DNA from: Lysobacterales bacterium
GTDB lineage: Bacteria > Pseudomonadota > Gammaproteobacteria > Xanthomonadales > Xanthomonadaceae
Assembly: GCA_016718605.1 (NCBI GenBank)
Contig: JADKCY010000035.1
Coordinates: forward strand, 1 to 26,211
Direction: 5' to 3'
Length of the DNA: 26,211 bases
Both the position numbers and the translations under genes were made by a program. This document shows positions 13,999 to 20,487 of this stretch, one piece after another. Position 1 is the first letter of the stretch; each line of letters begins with the position of its first letter. Below the pieces are notes generated by a model. The model did no database searches. It was not told the origin of the DNA and worked only from the letters and a program-made list of their open reading frames with translations.

Positions 13999-14290
13999 TT
14001 CGGATTCGGTGTTGTCGGTTGGCGACTTGATGCAAGCCATCACGAATTTTGATTGCCAGCCGCGGGTGTTTCAGGTGATGCTGATCAAGAGCGATCACCG
14101 GACAGGTTTTACCGCCGTGATTGAATTCCGGTCGACGCACGCGGCCGCTTTGAGCAGTATTTCGGCGCACGATCCCGATCCGCGGCAGGCGCTGCAAACG
14201 CTCTACGATCAACTCTGCGCGCGCTGGGGTAAGTGTCTCGTCTGTGGCGCGTACCGCAGTGAACCGATTGAAAAAGTGATTGGAGGCTAG
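13988..14290 (+). CDS. Hypothetical protein, 100 aa
   Basis: Start ATG 13988 has AGGAGGT five bases upstream, one of the better ribosome sites here, although it lies inside the end of the six-Cys gene. Acidic N-terminus (MSSDSDSVLSVGDLM), central beta strands (RVFQVMLIKSDHRTGFTAVIEF) and a C-terminal CLVCGAY that gives a single CxxC. Not recognised. Confidence 0.75.
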   Translation: MSSDSDSVLSVGDLMQAITNFDCQPRVFQVMLIKSDHRTGFTAVIEFRSTHAAALSSISAHDPDPRQALQTLYDQLCARWGKCLVCGAYRSEPIEKVIGG

Positions 14291-14292
14291 GT

Positions 14293-14544
14293 ATGCGAGT
14301 CGATCTTGTGATTAAGGTGTACGCGGGTGAGACGGGCTGGCAGGCCTCGTCGGAGCGTGAAGTTACTTTGAAAGTGGCCGAAGAATTCGCGCATCACCTG
14401 GTTGTCGGCGATCTGCTGCAGTCCTTGTATCTGACCTGTGTCGAGGAACATCTGGCCGTCAGGCTGCGCGAATTGGAAGCGGAGCAGGCGACGGAACTCG
14501 AAGCCCAGGAACACGCGGCCTTTTCTTCGGAGAAGACGACATGA
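14293..14544 (+). CDS. Hypothetical protein with C-terminal coiled coil, 83 aa
   Basis: ATG 14293 lies two bases after the previous stop, with GGAGG at about 14282-14286. The N-terminal half is beta-like (VDLVIKVYAGETGW), the C-terminal half an acidic helix (LRELEAEQATELEAQE). It overlaps the next gene by four bases (ATGA). Unknown function. Confidence 0.72.
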   Translation: MRVDLVIKVYAGETGWQASSEREVTLKVAEEFAHHLVVGDLLQSLYLTCVEEHLAVRLRELEAEQATELEAQEHAAFSSEKTT

Positions 14545-15260
14545 GCGAGCCGTGGATCGATCCGCAGTTGGTGGCTGAGCGGCTGGGTGAGATGCTGCGC
14601 GCCGATTCTTCGTCGGCTGGCATCGCGCAGGCTATCACGCAGGTAATTGAACGCTGGCCGTTGCTGGACCTGCCCGCGTTGAGTATTTTTGAGGACGAGA
14701 CGTATCTGGCGTTTCGCGATCTGGAAGAGCGGGCGACGTATTTGGCGTCACTGGGCCATGAACAGGCTGAGGCCGAGGTCTTGAAATTGGAACAGGATTT
14801 TGGCCGACGGATGGCGGTTACGTTCGATCCGTCGATCGCGCCGGTGACGCTGCGCGCGTTGGTTGTTGAACGGGCGGCGCACTTGATGACGCAATTCATG
14901 GGGCATCTGCTGGTGGATGATCTGCGCCAGCGCGCCCGGTTGACTTCGATCTCGCCGTGGCCGTTCGTTTTGCTGCGGGATGCCGATAACATTCTGGTGC
15001 TGTGCTCAAAACGCGAGGGGCCAATCTGGCAGCTGGTATTCACGGACGATACAGCGTTCGAGTTGGGTCGGGCGCTGCTGGCCGAAGTCTTGAATCCGGC
15101 GCAAGCGTTTGACTCGCCGCAAGCCGTGCGCGACATGGCGCAGTGGTTGGCCGACGCTCGTACGCCGTTTGAAACGCAACAACGGGCCGATGTGCTGATC
15201 ACGCGGCTGGCCGAATGGCTGCGCTCGGAAGGCGAGCAGATTTTAGTGGCGAAGGTATGA
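14541..15260 (+). CDS. Hypothetical protein, 239 aa
   Basis: ATG 14541 overlaps the previous stop. Acidic, mostly helical protein; among the larger unknowns of the window. A central part (PWPFVLLRDADNILVLCSKR, then IWQLVFTDDTAFELGRAL) looks like a beta sheet with helices. No nucleotide-binding, nuclease or metal motif was found. It overlaps the next gene by four bases (ATGA). Confidence 0.78.
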   Translation: MSEPWIDPQLVAERLGEMLRADSSSAGIAQAITQVIERWPLLDLPALSIFEDETYLAFRDLEERATYLASLGHEQAEAEVLKLEQDFGRRMAVTFDPSIAPVTLRALVVERAAHLMTQFMGHLLVDDLRQRARLTSISPWPFVLLRDADNILVLCSKREGPIWQLVFTDDTAFELGRALLAEVLNPAQAFDSPQAVRDMAQWLADARTPFETQQRADVLITRLAEWLRSEGEQILVAKV

Positions 15261-15997
15261 GCGATCGAACCCTGGTAGACATACTGCGGTGGTCGCGAGC
15301 CGGTTTGCTGAATGTGGCCGATGGCTATAACGGTGCGCGTGTGTGGTTAGATCGAACGCCGCTGATCGGGCGCGGCACTCTACAAGGTCCGCTGTTGGCG
15401 GTGTGGGGTGCGATCGGCCTGGTGCGGTTTGTTGATCCTCAAGATTTAATTCTAGCGGAGGCTAAAGTGACGGAAAAACAAGCGGTCAATGAGCTGGTTG
15501 ATTCGGTCGTGGCGCTCAGGGATCTGTTGGGCGAGACGGGCGATTATGGCATTTGTCGCAATGACAAAACCCCGATGGGCTGGGGCGATCTCATGCAAGT
15601 CGGCGGAGTTCTAGAACGGGTTTCAGTCGCGCTGCGTCAGGTCGTGCAAGAGCCGGTCGAGCCAGCGCCGGTTGTGACGGTTGGTGGTATTCATTCCGAA
15701 GTGACTCGCTTTTTAGAGCGGGCGTTGTCGGGCTTGCGTCAGACGCCGGTCAGGCGGGCGGGGTTGGTGCTGGCGTTGGGTGGGACGTTAAATATCAGTC
15801 ATCAGTGGCTGGCGCGTCTGGACGCCGAAGGTCTGATCGAGGTGAAGGATTTGACCGCAGGCTCCACCGGTGAGGATGACTGGCACTTCGCCAATTGGAC
15901 GCAAGAAGATTATCATTCGCTGGCGGCGGGTGATTGGTTTGTGGTCGAACCTGCGTCGCCGACGGTGCTGGCTGAACGGTTGGTGGCACATGGGTAA
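15257..15997 (+). CDS. Hypothetical protein, 246 aa, with possible internal start
   Basis: ATG 15257 overlaps the previous stop. An in-frame GTG at 15467, preceded by AGCGGAGG at a good distance, could give a shorter product beginning VTEKQAVNELV. The N-terminal 70 residues are hydrophobic and basic; the part after that starts like a typical small phage protein (ELVDSVVALRDLLGETGDYG). The C-terminal region (RRAGLVLALGGTLNISHQWL, AEGLIEVKDL) hints at a winged-helix. Either one protein, a fusion of two, or two products from one frame. Confidence 0.72.
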   Translation: MSDRTLVDILRWSRAGLLNVADGYNGARVWLDRTPLIGRGTLQGPLLAVWGAIGLVRFVDPQDLILAEAKVTEKQAVNELVDSVVALRDLLGETGDYGICRNDKTPMGWGDLMQVGGVLERVSVALRQVVQEPVEPAPVVTVGGIHSEVTRFLERALSGLRQTPVRRAGLVLALGGTLNISHQWLARLDAEGLIEVKDLTAGSTGEDDWHFANWTQEDYHSLAAGDWFVVEPASPTVLAERLVAHG

Positions 15998-16415
15998 TTC
16001 GGCCTATTTCCAGTCGGGCGACCGGCTGCAACTGGAGCGGATGGTCAACGATCCTGATCCGATTCCAGAAAACACGTGTGGCACGGTTATCACTAGCGAG
16101 ATGCTGTTGAGCACTGAGCATGTCTGCGTTGATTGGGACGTTGCGCGCTCGTTGTCACTGGTGATGCCACCGGATCGTGCGCGCAAAATCGCCACGGTTG
16201 GCGCGTACAAGTACACTCAGCGGTTGGGCGGTGAGCACGTGTGGCCGTGGGTGCGCTTCTACGCTTTTTCGTCGCCGTTGGGCATGTTGATTCTGGGCGC
16301 GTGGTCGCCCGATGACGTGGATTGGATGCTGCGCACGAGCGCGAAGCTCATGCGTCCGGTCGAGTTTGAGCATGCCATCGATGCGGCGAACTGGCTGGCG
16401 GCCGGTCAGTGGTAG
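15990..16415 (+). CDS. DUF4314-like protein, 141 aa
   Basis: The N-terminal 60 residues match the DUF4314 pattern: FQSGDRLQLERMVNDPDPIP, then CGTVI and VCVDWDVARSLSLVMP, equivalent to the family's GDRVRLV-x(3)-DPDPIPPGTEGTV and V-x-WDNGRSL. The family is a small SH3-like barrel, common in phages and mobile elements, of unknown function, often less than 100 residues; here about 75 extra residues follow (WVRFYAFSSPLGMLILG and beyond). ATG 15990 overlaps the previous gene by 8 bases. It is the last gene of the long train before the promoter at 16470. Confidence 0.78.
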   Translation: MGNSAYFQSGDRLQLERMVNDPDPIPENTCGTVITSEMLLSTEHVCVDWDVARSLSLVMPPDRARKIATVGAYKYTQRLGGEHVWPWVRFYAFSSPLGMLILGAWSPDDVDWMLRTSAKLMRPVEFEHAIDAANWLAAGQW

Positions 16416-16453
16416 CGGGCTGGGCGCTGAGTGGGTGCTGAATGTCAGGCAAG

Positions 16454-16475
16454 TACGGTCGTGTGACCGTATAAT
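16454..16475 (+). promoter_or_regulatory. Promoter -10 box overlapped by a perfect palindrome (operator)
   Basis: TATAAT at 16470-16475 is a consensus -10 box, 33 bases before the histone-like gene. TACGGTC (16454-16460) and GACCGTA (16465-16471) form a perfect 7-bp inverted repeat with a four-base GTGT spacer, and the right arm overlaps the -10. A dimeric repressor binding here would block the promoter. No good -35 lies 16-18 bases upstream (nearest is ATGTCA at 16442, too far), so activation or an extended element may be needed. It may drive the 16508 gene and the RNA region beyond it. Confidence 0.6.
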
Positions 16476-16507
16476 ACAATCAAGATTGAACAGGAGAGCG
16501 AACGAAC

Positions 16508-16822
16508 ATGAGCGAAGAAGTCGAAGTGGTGATCGAAGCCGAAGATGCGGGTCGCACGCTGGTTGAGCAAGCCGAAATCGAGCGCGCCGCGCGGCAGGAG
16601 TTGGTGATCGCCGCCAAGCCGGTGACCGAGCCGGTGGTCGAAGTCAAGCCGGTCAAGAAGGGCTGGGGTCGCAAGGATGCCACCGACGCGGCACGCAAGA
16701 AGGTCAAGGTCAAGGCCAAGACGGCCAAGACGGCGCGCAAGAAGGCCAAGGCCAAGGCCGCCCCGAAGCGCAAGACGGGCGTCAAGCCGAAGCGCAAGGC
16801 CGCGTCGAAGGTCAAGGCCTAG
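16508..16822 (+). CDS. Histone H1-like lysine-rich protein, 104 aa
   Basis: ATG 16508 has AGGAGAG about ten bases upstream. The protein is split by charge: residues 1-48 are acidic (SEEVEVVIEAEDAGRT), then 49-104 are Lys/Ala/Arg-rich with repeated KAK, KTAK and KRK units (KKVKVKAKTAKTARKKAKAK). That tail resembles eukaryotic H1 C-termini and bacterial H1-like or AlgP-type proteins, and would bind DNA or RNA without sequence specificity. Codon use is Lys-AAG biased, giving a low-complexity gene. It has its own promoter/operator and lies immediately before the large RNA, so it might compact DNA or bind that RNA; the latter is speculation. Confidence 0.8.
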   Translation: MSEEVEVVIEAEDAGRTLVEQAEIERAARQELVIAAKPVTEPVVEVKPVKKGWGRKDATDAARKKVKVKAKTAKTARKKAKAKAAPKRKTGVKPKRKAASKVKA

Positions 16823-16826
16823 CGAC

Positions 16827-16964
16827 ATGATCGGGCAAGTGATTGACGTTGTCCGGCCGCACCTGGCCGGTAGCGTGCAGTGTCTCTCAGTGGCCCAACG
16901 CGGCAAGGGTGAGTGGCAGGCGCCACGCCGCAAGGCAATCGATGGTATCGGGAATGTAGGCTGA
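16827..16964 (+). CDS. Hypothetical protein, 45 aa
   Basis: ATG 16827 opens a 45-codon frame four bases after the histone-like stop, with AAGG about nine bases upstream. It reads MIGQVIDVVRPHLAGSVQ and ends AIDGIGNVG, with mostly G/C-ending codons as in real genes of the window. Not recognised. It ends about 20 bases before the first helix of the large RNA. Confidence 0.5.
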   Translation: MIGQVIDVVRPHLAGSVQCLSVAQRGKGEWQAPRRKAIDGIGNVG

Positions 16965-16984
16965 CAGTTGGCTGGGTCAGTCGA

Positions 16985-18077
16985 ACAACGAGGCGTTACC
17001 GATCAGGATCAGACGCCTACAGGGTGACAGGCCGTGCCGAAAGACGCGGGTCACCGGAGACTCCCGACAGTCTTAACAACTGAACAATACTCGCTGAAAA
17101 AGTATACCGAAAAAGCGCGTCCCGGTTGGCAGTCGAAACTTTAACGGACTGCGGGACATCAAACCGACCGCAGGTAATCGATCGCGCAAGTGCTGGACGG
17201 CATTCTTCTCATAGACACCGGTGGTGCCGGCTCTCGCGGTTGTTGATGGTCAGCCGCGTCGAGGGAGTTTAAGCCAGATGAAGTCCAGACAGCGAGCGAC
17301 GAATGATCTTCGTCGGCAGGGCCAATCGGGCTGTGCCTGTAGATAGTTTTTAGGTCTTAGGCGTGGCTCGAACGGGCAGGACGAATGACCACCCCGCTAG
17401 GCCCGAGGGTGAAGCCTGGAAAAATCAAAGACGCTGGCGGCGACGGTCGTCAGGTTTCGGGCAGAGAGCGATGGCGCATGTCATTCGAAGGCCGGACCGC
17501 GGTGAATGAAGTGGATGCCCCGGATACACAACTCGTAAACGAGAGATGCCGAGACGGGACGCAGTGCGGTAGGCGGCACACACACTTCATTTCCGGTTAA
17601 GACGGCGTTTGGGTGGGTAACTGGCTGACACAGCCGCAATCGACAGCACGAGGGACCGAAGAGTCCGTGTCGACTTGAGCGAGCGAGGTCCAGGTAGAGA
17701 CTCGGGCGTGCGTTACGTGGTCGCCGTTGGAGGTTCGCCTTCAACATCTTGAGTTGGCGGCCGTTATATGGCTACGCGGGTATGGAGGGGTGGCGGCGCG
17801 GGTGAAACTCCCGCGATGGTAGCAGCCACCTGACGCTGAGATAAGGACTCGTAGTGCGTCTTCAAGGCCATGCGAAGCACCCGTCATACCGGTTAGATGA
17901 TGGGCGTTGGAGTGAAAATCGGCTCAGCCGTTAATGCTTCAACTGCTAAACCCGTATGCTGCCACTTGAGAACACCGGTTTAGAGATCGCTTCAGGCTTA
18001 CGCCATTGTCTGAAGGCCGGGGCAGATGATCGTGGATGGGCCTCGCGAGCGGTCGGGCAGGCCGACGCCCATCCACA
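16985..18077 (+). ncRNA. Large structured non-coding RNA, candidate GOLLD/ROOL-like ornate RNA
   Basis: This stretch of about 1.1 kb has no credible gene but hairpins throughout. Examples: AGGCGT/ACGCCT (16991, 17013); GGTGAC/GTCACC (17023, 17050); GTCCC/GGGAC enclosing GCAGTC/GACTGC (17119-17157); a 7-bp CGACGAA/TTCGTCG (17297-17315); an 8-bp stem with a TTCG tetraloop (17726-17745) inside GTCGCC/GGCGGC; GGTGGC/GCCACC enclosing CGCGGG/CCCGCG (17789-17830); CCCGTCAT/ATGATGGG (17880-17904); GTTGGAG/CTTCAAC (17906-17943); and a closing 10-bp GTGGATGGGC/GCCCATCCAC (18032-18076). Size, hairpin density, phage-like context and adjacent tRNA genes fit GOLLD or ROOL RNAs. I could not test membership. 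Ends are approximate. It is not tmRNA, rRNA or RNase P by eye. Confidence 0.75.
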
Positions 18078-18083
18078 CCAAAC

Positions 18084-18183
18084 GGGGCTGTAGCTCAGCG
18101 GCAGAGCGCGACAACGATCGGCAGGCCGTTACGCGAACGGATGATCACAGTCGAGGGCGTGGGTTCAATCCCCATCAGTCCCA
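18084..18183 (+). tRNA. tRNA-like gene 1, 100 nt, oversized anticodon domain
   Basis: Acceptor stem GGGGCTG (18084-18090) pairs with CAGTCCC (18176-18182), discriminator A. D-stem GCTC/GAGC with loop AGCGGCA, and T arm GTGGG-TTCAATC-CCCAT, match tRNA consensus. CCA is not encoded. In place of a 17-nt anticodon arm there is a 4-bp stem CGAC/GTCG enclosing 37 nt. That insert folds as GATC/GATC with an inner CCGTT-ACGCG-AACGG hairpin. No normal 7-base loop with U33 can be placed, so no anticodon is assigned. A T-run (18186-18190) follows. It could be an intron-containing tRNA or a tRNA mimic. Confidence 0.6.
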
Positions 18184-18207
18184 TTATTTTTGAGAGTGAG
18201 GTGGAGA

Positions 18208-18429
18208 ATGGCAGGCCAGATTGTAACGATCGAGGAACAAATCAAGAAGATTCAGGCCGAGCATCCCGGCAAGTCGGCGGAGTGGGCCGAAGGGTATCAG
18301 CAGGGCAGCGCGCAGTTGATGCGCCCGACCAAGTCGATTATCACGATGTACAGTCAAGATCAGGCCGAGGGTTTCAACGCGGGGTATGGGCAGGACGTCA
18401 TGCGCTACGTTGCGCCGAATTTTGATTAG
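18208..18429 (+). CDS. Hypothetical protein, 73 aa
   Basis: ATG 18208 is preceded by GAGGTGGAGA. It is a small helical protein (QIVTIEEQIKKIQAEH; AEWAEGYQQGSAQLM) with a GFNAGYGQDVMRY end; the repeated GYxxG pattern (EGYQQG, AGYGQ) is seen in small phage proteins of unknown function. It lies between tRNA-like genes 1 and 2, so it is part of the RNA cluster's transcript. Confidence 0.7.
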   Translation: MAGQIVTIEEQIKKIQAEHPGKSAEWAEGYQQGSAQLMRPTKSIITMYSQDQAEGFNAGYGQDVMRYVAPNFD

Positions 18430-18438
18430 TTTGAGGTT

Positions 18439-18565
18439 GGGCCGGTACCTCAGTGGCAGAGTGACGCGCATAATGGCCGCGCAGGGCGGAGTTGGCAGCG
18501 AGACTCCGGTTTGGAGCGCGGAAGTCATTCGTGGAAGGTCGCGGGTTCGAATCCCGCCCGGCCCA
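18439..18565 (+). tRNA. tRNA-like gene 2, 127 nt, oversized anticodon domain
   Basis: Acceptor GGGCCGG (18439-18445) pairs perfectly with CCGGCCC (18558-18564), discriminator A. The T arm GCGGG-TTCGAAT-CCCGC is consensus; the D arm is short (CTC/GAG, loop AGTGGCA). The anticodon stem TGAC (18462-18465)/GTCA (18524-18527) encloses 58 nt containing CCGCGC (18477)/GCGCGG (18516) and an inner GGAGT/ACTCC hairpin. Between this stem and the T arm are 13 nt, as in tRNA-like gene 3. No anticodon can be assigned with confidence. CCA is not encoded. Confidence 0.6.
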
Positions 18566-18571
18566 CTGGTT

Positions 18572-18690
18572 GTCCCCGTCAGTCGAAGGATGGTAATGTA
18601 CGACTAAGCGACTGAACCGATTACGTTGGCAACTCCCGAGTCAACACGGTCGGTATGCGGCCAATCCGGGTTCAACTCCCGGCGGGGACA
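18572..18690 (+). tRNA. tRNA-like gene 3, 119 nt, oversized D and anticodon domains
   Basis: Acceptor GTCCCCG (18572-18578) pairs perfectly with CGGGGAC (18683-18689), discriminator A. T arm CCGGG-TTCAACT-CCCGG is consensus. The D arm may be AGTCG/CGACT with a long loop containing TGGTAA. A CGAC/GTCG anticodon-type stem encloses about 36 nt with a hairpin GTTG-gca-ACT-CCCG-AGT-CAAC. Thirteen nt separate it from the T arm. It lies six bases after tRNA-like gene 2, so both are surely on one transcript. The D-arm assignment is the weakest of the three. Confidence 0.5.
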
Positions 18691-18737
18691 CTGGCGATCC
18701 CGTGGCGGATCAAATACGCAGGTAAAAGGAGCGGAAC

Positions 18738-19289
18738 GTGGGTCAATTGAATTTGAAGGCGCAAATGGTAGAACCGTTGATGTTGAACAAGATTCGCATC
18801 AGCGGCCAGAGCGACGATGGCCGCCAGCGCGAGCATCACGAGTTCTCGGAGCAAACCGTGCAGCTGGCCGGTTACACGTTCGAGACGTTGCTGGCGATGT
18901 CGTCTTTTGAGCTGGGTGTGGCGCTGCCCATCATCAAAGACGCGATTGCCCAGCGTCGGACGGCGGAACGGGCGGCTGAAAAAGCCCAGGCCGAAGCCGA
19001 ACAAGCGCTGGAGCGCATGGGCGGTGGTCAACAGGGCAGCATCAAGATTAGCATCGGTGCGGGCGGTTCGTTCAACCATGTGGGCACGATGGCGGCCCGC
19101 GACAGCATCACGGTCACGCACGTCACGAACACGGTCACGACCGAAGTCGAGGATGTGTCGACGGTGGTGAATCAGTCAAAGCCGGCGCAGGACGAGGGCT
19201 TGAGTGCCTCCGAGCAAGATTATCTGCGCGGCTTGGGCGACAAGTTGCGCAAGGATCGCAGTGGTAACGGCGGCTGGCCGAGCTATTAA
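18738..19289 (+). CDS. Hypothetical protein with helical middle and glycine-rich end, 183 aa
   Basis: Start GTG 18738 has GGAG seven bases upstream. An N-terminal polar domain is followed by an Ala/Glu-rich helix (QRRTAERAAEKAQAEAEQAL), then a Gly/Ser segment (KISIGAGGSFNHVG) and Thr/Val-rich beta-like stretch (ITVTHVTNTVTTEVEDV). This order resembles adaptor or fibre-like phage proteins, but no family is recognised. It is the first protein gene after the tRNA-like cluster. Confidence 0.72.
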   Translation: MGQLNLKAQMVEPLMLNKIRISGQSDDGRQREHHEFSEQTVQLAGYTFETLLAMSSFELGVALPIIKDAIAQRRTAERAAEKAQAEAEQALERMGGGQQGSIKISIGAGGSFNHVGTMAARDSITVTHVTNTVTTEVEDVSTVVNQSKPAQDEGLSASEQDYLRGLGDKLRKDRSGNGGWPSY

Positions 19290-19302
19290 ACAGGAGGCCG
19301 AC

Positions 19303-19503
19303 ATGGCCGAACAGATGTATACGGTCTGGCATAGAAATGGAATCGGGGAGTACAAATCGCAGTGGTTTTCGACGCTGTCGAACGTGCCGCTGGCGGATGC
19401 CACGCACCGTGCCGATGACGAGCGGGATGGTGCAGTAGAGGGTTGGTTTGCTGACGTGCAGGTGCTGCCCGTTGGCGAGAACCCCAATCAGGTAACTGCA
19501 TGA
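19303..19503 (+). CDS. Hypothetical protein, 66 aa
   Basis: ATG 19303 has AGGAGG five bases upstream, a strong site. It reads MAEQMYTVWHRNGIGEYKSQ, then an acidic helix (ADATHRADDERDGAVEGWF). Not recognised. Overlaps the methyltransferase-like gene by four bases (ATGA), suggesting coupled expression with it. Confidence 0.75.
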   Translation: MAEQMYTVWHRNGIGEYKSQWFSTLSNVPLADATHRADDERDGAVEGWFADVQVLPVGENPNQVTA

Positions 19504-20231
19504 CAACCACCTACACTCTCACGGATGAGGCGTTGGGCGGGCTGGTGGCGGCGCAATTCGGGCCGCTGCCACCCGAACCCGCAGCCAATCGGGTGGCGCT
19601 GCATCAAGCCTATGCGTTGTGGCGCGATCGGAACGTGCAGCTCTCGCAGTATCCCACCCCGCTTGACCTGGCGCACTATTTCGTCGGCGAACTCTTCGCG
19701 ACGGACTGGCTGGCGGGGCGAACGGCGACGCTGTTGGAAACTTCGGCGGGAAGCGGGGCGTTGCTTGAGCCGTTGGCGGCGGCCATTCGTGAGGGTATGT
19801 TTGACGCCACGGCCTATGAGATTGACCCGATTCCCTGTCTGGTGGGCAGTCGCTTGTTTCCACAGGTGACCTGGTATAACAGGTCACCGGAAACCGATCT
19901 GGCGGCCTTGCAGGGGCGCTTTGATGTCGTGGTCTCCAATCCACCCTGGCGGCGGTCGGTGTTTACGGGCGTGGGCGAACTGAAAGCCGCCTATGAATTC
20001 GCCACGTGGGATCGCGAGCAGTTGTTCCTGGCGCTGGCGATTGACGCGTTGCGTGTCGGTGGGCGGGCCATGGTGTTGCTGCCGCCGAATTGCTTGAGTC
20101 AGTTGACGCAAGAGTTTTGGGACTGGCTGCAAGCGCGCTGCTCAACATATCGGGTATTGCCCGCGCCGGAGTGGTCCGGCCGCTGGCAGAATGAAATCGT
20201 AGCCACCTATTGGGAACGAAGCTATGACTGA
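19500..20231 (+). CDS. N6-adenine DNA methyltransferase-like protein, 243 aa
   Basis: Shows the gamma-type amino-methyltransferase layout: QYPTP (50-54), motif I as LLETSAGSGALL (SAM-binding, 79-89), an acidic EID (107-109) for the SAM ribose, and motif IV NPPW (147-150), the catalytic N/DPPY/F/W. It would methylate the exocyclic amine of adenine in DNA. At 243 residues it holds the catalytic domain but little room for a target-recognition domain, so it may be non-specific, orphan, or use a partner. RNA or protein methylation is less likely given QxPTP plus NPPW, which are typical of DNA enzymes. ATG 19500 overlaps the previous stop. Confidence 0.85.
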   Translation: MTTTYTLTDEALGGLVAAQFGPLPPEPAANRVALHQAYALWRDRNVQLSQYPTPLDLAHYFVGELFATDWLAGRTATLLETSAGSGALLEPLAAAIREGMFDATAYEIDPIPCLVGSRLFPQVTWYNRSPETDLAALQGRFDVVVSNPPWRRSVFTGVGELKAAYEFATWDREQLFLALAIDALRVGGRAMVLLPPNCLSQLTQEFWDWLQARCSTYRVLPAPEWSGRWQNEIVATYWERSYD

Positions 20232-20454
20232 TATCGCACAAACGACCAAGCCCGCTCAAACAACCAAGCCCGTGCGGCGGGTGCTGCGCCGTGTCCGATC
20301 GGACGCGCATCTCCGGAAGATCATTCTGGAGCAGAGCGCCCGGGCCGCGCGCGTTCGCCTTCAAGCCCAAGTCTTTGCGGCCAGTCTGCCCGAGAATTTG
20401 CGCGCGGAGTTTCAGCCCATCATCGACGGCTTGGCCGCGATGGAAAGTCTATAG
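20224..20454 (+). CDS. Small basic protein, 76 aa
   Basis: ATG 20224 overlaps the methyltransferase-like gene by 8 bases. It starts with a Thr/Lys/Pro repeat (TTKPAQTTKPV), then Arg-rich helix (RRVLRRVRSDAHLRKIILEQ) and an acidic end. Probably nucleic-acid-binding or disordered; it may assist the methyltransferase. No family recognised. Confidence 0.72.
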   Translation: MTDIAQTTKPAQTTKPVRRVLRRVRSDAHLRKIILEQSARAARVRLQAQVFAASLPENLRAEFQPIIDGLAAMESL

Positions 20455-20487
20455 TGTTCAAGCCTGAATCTTCAAGGAGAATAAGCG

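Noticed and set aside
14459..15202. 247-codon open frame on the - strand
   Set aside because: Antisense to the coupled 14541 gene; Ser/Arg/Cys-rich low-quality sequence, no plausible domain.
16445..16933. 162-codon - strand frame rich in Leu/Arg/Gly
   Set aside because: It is the complement of the lysine-repeat gene, whose repeats keep other frames open; no ribosome site or family.
17385..17600. 71-codon + strand frame and an 88-codon - strand frame within the RNA region
   Set aside because: Both cross several perfect hairpins, have no ribosome site, and their codon choice differs from real genes here.
16985..18077. Group I or II intron, tmRNA, RNase P or rRNA
   Set aside because: No group II domain V, no group I core, no tmRNA tag frame or tRNA-like ends, and no rRNA sequence recognised by eye. 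A covariance scan would be decisive.
18110..18155. Strict archaeal bulge-helix-bulge intron in tRNA-like gene 1
   Set aside because: CGAC, GATC/GATC and the 3-nt ACA recall such a motif, but the two bulges are not in the required staggered 3-nt arrangement, and no splice choice leaves a 7-base loop with U33.
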